DNA of 64,000 nt from Macrotrachela quadricornifera (Eukaryota; Rotifera; Eurotatoria; Philodinida; Philodinidae). Position numbers and translations under genes: made by a program. This document shows, in pieces, positions 63,758 through 64,000 of the stretch (its first letter is position 1; each line of letters starts with the position of its first letter). The DNA lies in assembly GCA_022393335.1 (NCBI GenBank), contig JAJEKB010020615.1, forward strand, positions 143,140-207,139, in the 5' to 3' direction. The notes under the pieces were generated by a model that was not told the DNA's origin, made no database searches, and saw only the letters and a program-made list of their open reading frames with translations.

Positions 63758-64000
63758 GCATTCGAAAATGTTTGTACCTTGGTTTTTGCTTATGTCATGG
63801 TGATGATAATAAGGATGAAGAATGTAATATGTATGAAATTTGCACCTGAATTTTTTCTTACGTCACGATAAACGATGATGATGATGAAGCAATATGTATT
63901 AAGTGTTTACTTTGATTATTTGCTATGTCATGATGATGAATGCTCCAACTGATCAGTTTACACACTTTTCGGTTGCCAGTGTCCTTCATCGATATTGTTT
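63758..64000. other. Upstream region of the ABCG gene, window edge
   Basis: Three diverged direct repeats of about 65 bp are visible: the words ATGTCATGGTGATGATAA, ACGTCACGATAAACGATGATG and ATGTCATGATGATGAATG each follow a TTTGCT/TTTCTT block. Nothing coding. Confidence 0.45.

Noticed and set aside
1..64000. Bacterial contamination, CRISPR array, rRNA genes or telomere repeats
   Set aside because: Spliced genes occur throughout the window; no regularly spaced identical repeats, no rRNA-like conserved stretches and no tandem telomeric hexamer array were seen.

Overview
The window looks like nuclear DNA of a bdelloid rotifer, probably of the Rotaria/Adineta type. This is inferred from gene content. 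It is AT-rich, with compact genes split by many 45-68 bp GT-AG introns. It encodes a fusion of an arginine-type ADP-ribosyltransferase with kinesin-light-chain-like TPRs, and it holds relics of secreted, membrane and transposase families that I recognise from bdelloid genomes. A 400 bp run of N at 12998-13397 shows it comes from a scaffolded assembly. There are no bacterial operons; each gene is an independent eukaryotic unit. All intron coordinates below are hand-made splice models.

Layout. 1-8.2 kb: a hAT transposase relic, an unrecognised four-TM protein, a neuronal-calcium-sensor EF-hand gene in six visible exons, and a dead secreted-protein gene beside a TA-flanked foldback element. 8.8-18 kb: a small EF-hand gene and C-terminal exons of an unknown gene on the minus strand, then the assembly gap, then a seven-exon haem-oxygenase-like iron redox enzyme on the plus strand, a candidate for horizontal acquisition. 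20-26 kb: the intronless ADP-ribosyltransferase-TPR gene and a three-exon DEG/ENaC channel. 28-34 kb: SPEF1 (CLAMP), a low-complexity protein, a shortened glutathione S-transferase-like gene, a small secreted cysteine-rich peptide and a truncated membrane-protein relic. 35-39.5 kb: an F-box gene with one in-frame stop, a truncated copy of the secreted family that is dead at 7 kb, and a Tnp2-like (CACTA-type) transposase relic. 43.6-49.4 kb: a tandem E2-UEV ubiquitin-conjugating protein, a piggyBac transposase relic and a class A GPCR. 54-58 kb: broken coding sequence including a Penelope-like reverse transcriptase relic. 61.5-63.8 kb: an ABCG half-transporter.

The stretches between genes are full of inverted-repeat elements. 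I count about ten foldback or MITE-like structures in 64 kb. Four share an arm motif (GAAAAGCTCTACAA or a variant) although their ends differ. One is flanked by TTAA like a piggyBac MITE, and a piggyBac transposase relic lies in the same window. At least five transposon classes are present (hAT, mariner-like, piggyBac, Tnp2/CACTA, Penelope-like), and every coding copy is broken.

The genes do not form a pathway. The most unusual protein-level observations are the E2-UEV tandem protein, the intron-bearing haem-oxygenase-like gene and the ADP-ribosyltransferase-TPR fusion. The most unusual DNA-level observations are the foldback family with a common arm motif and a roughly 1 kb tract enriched in AGGATCCTG-like half-palindromes.
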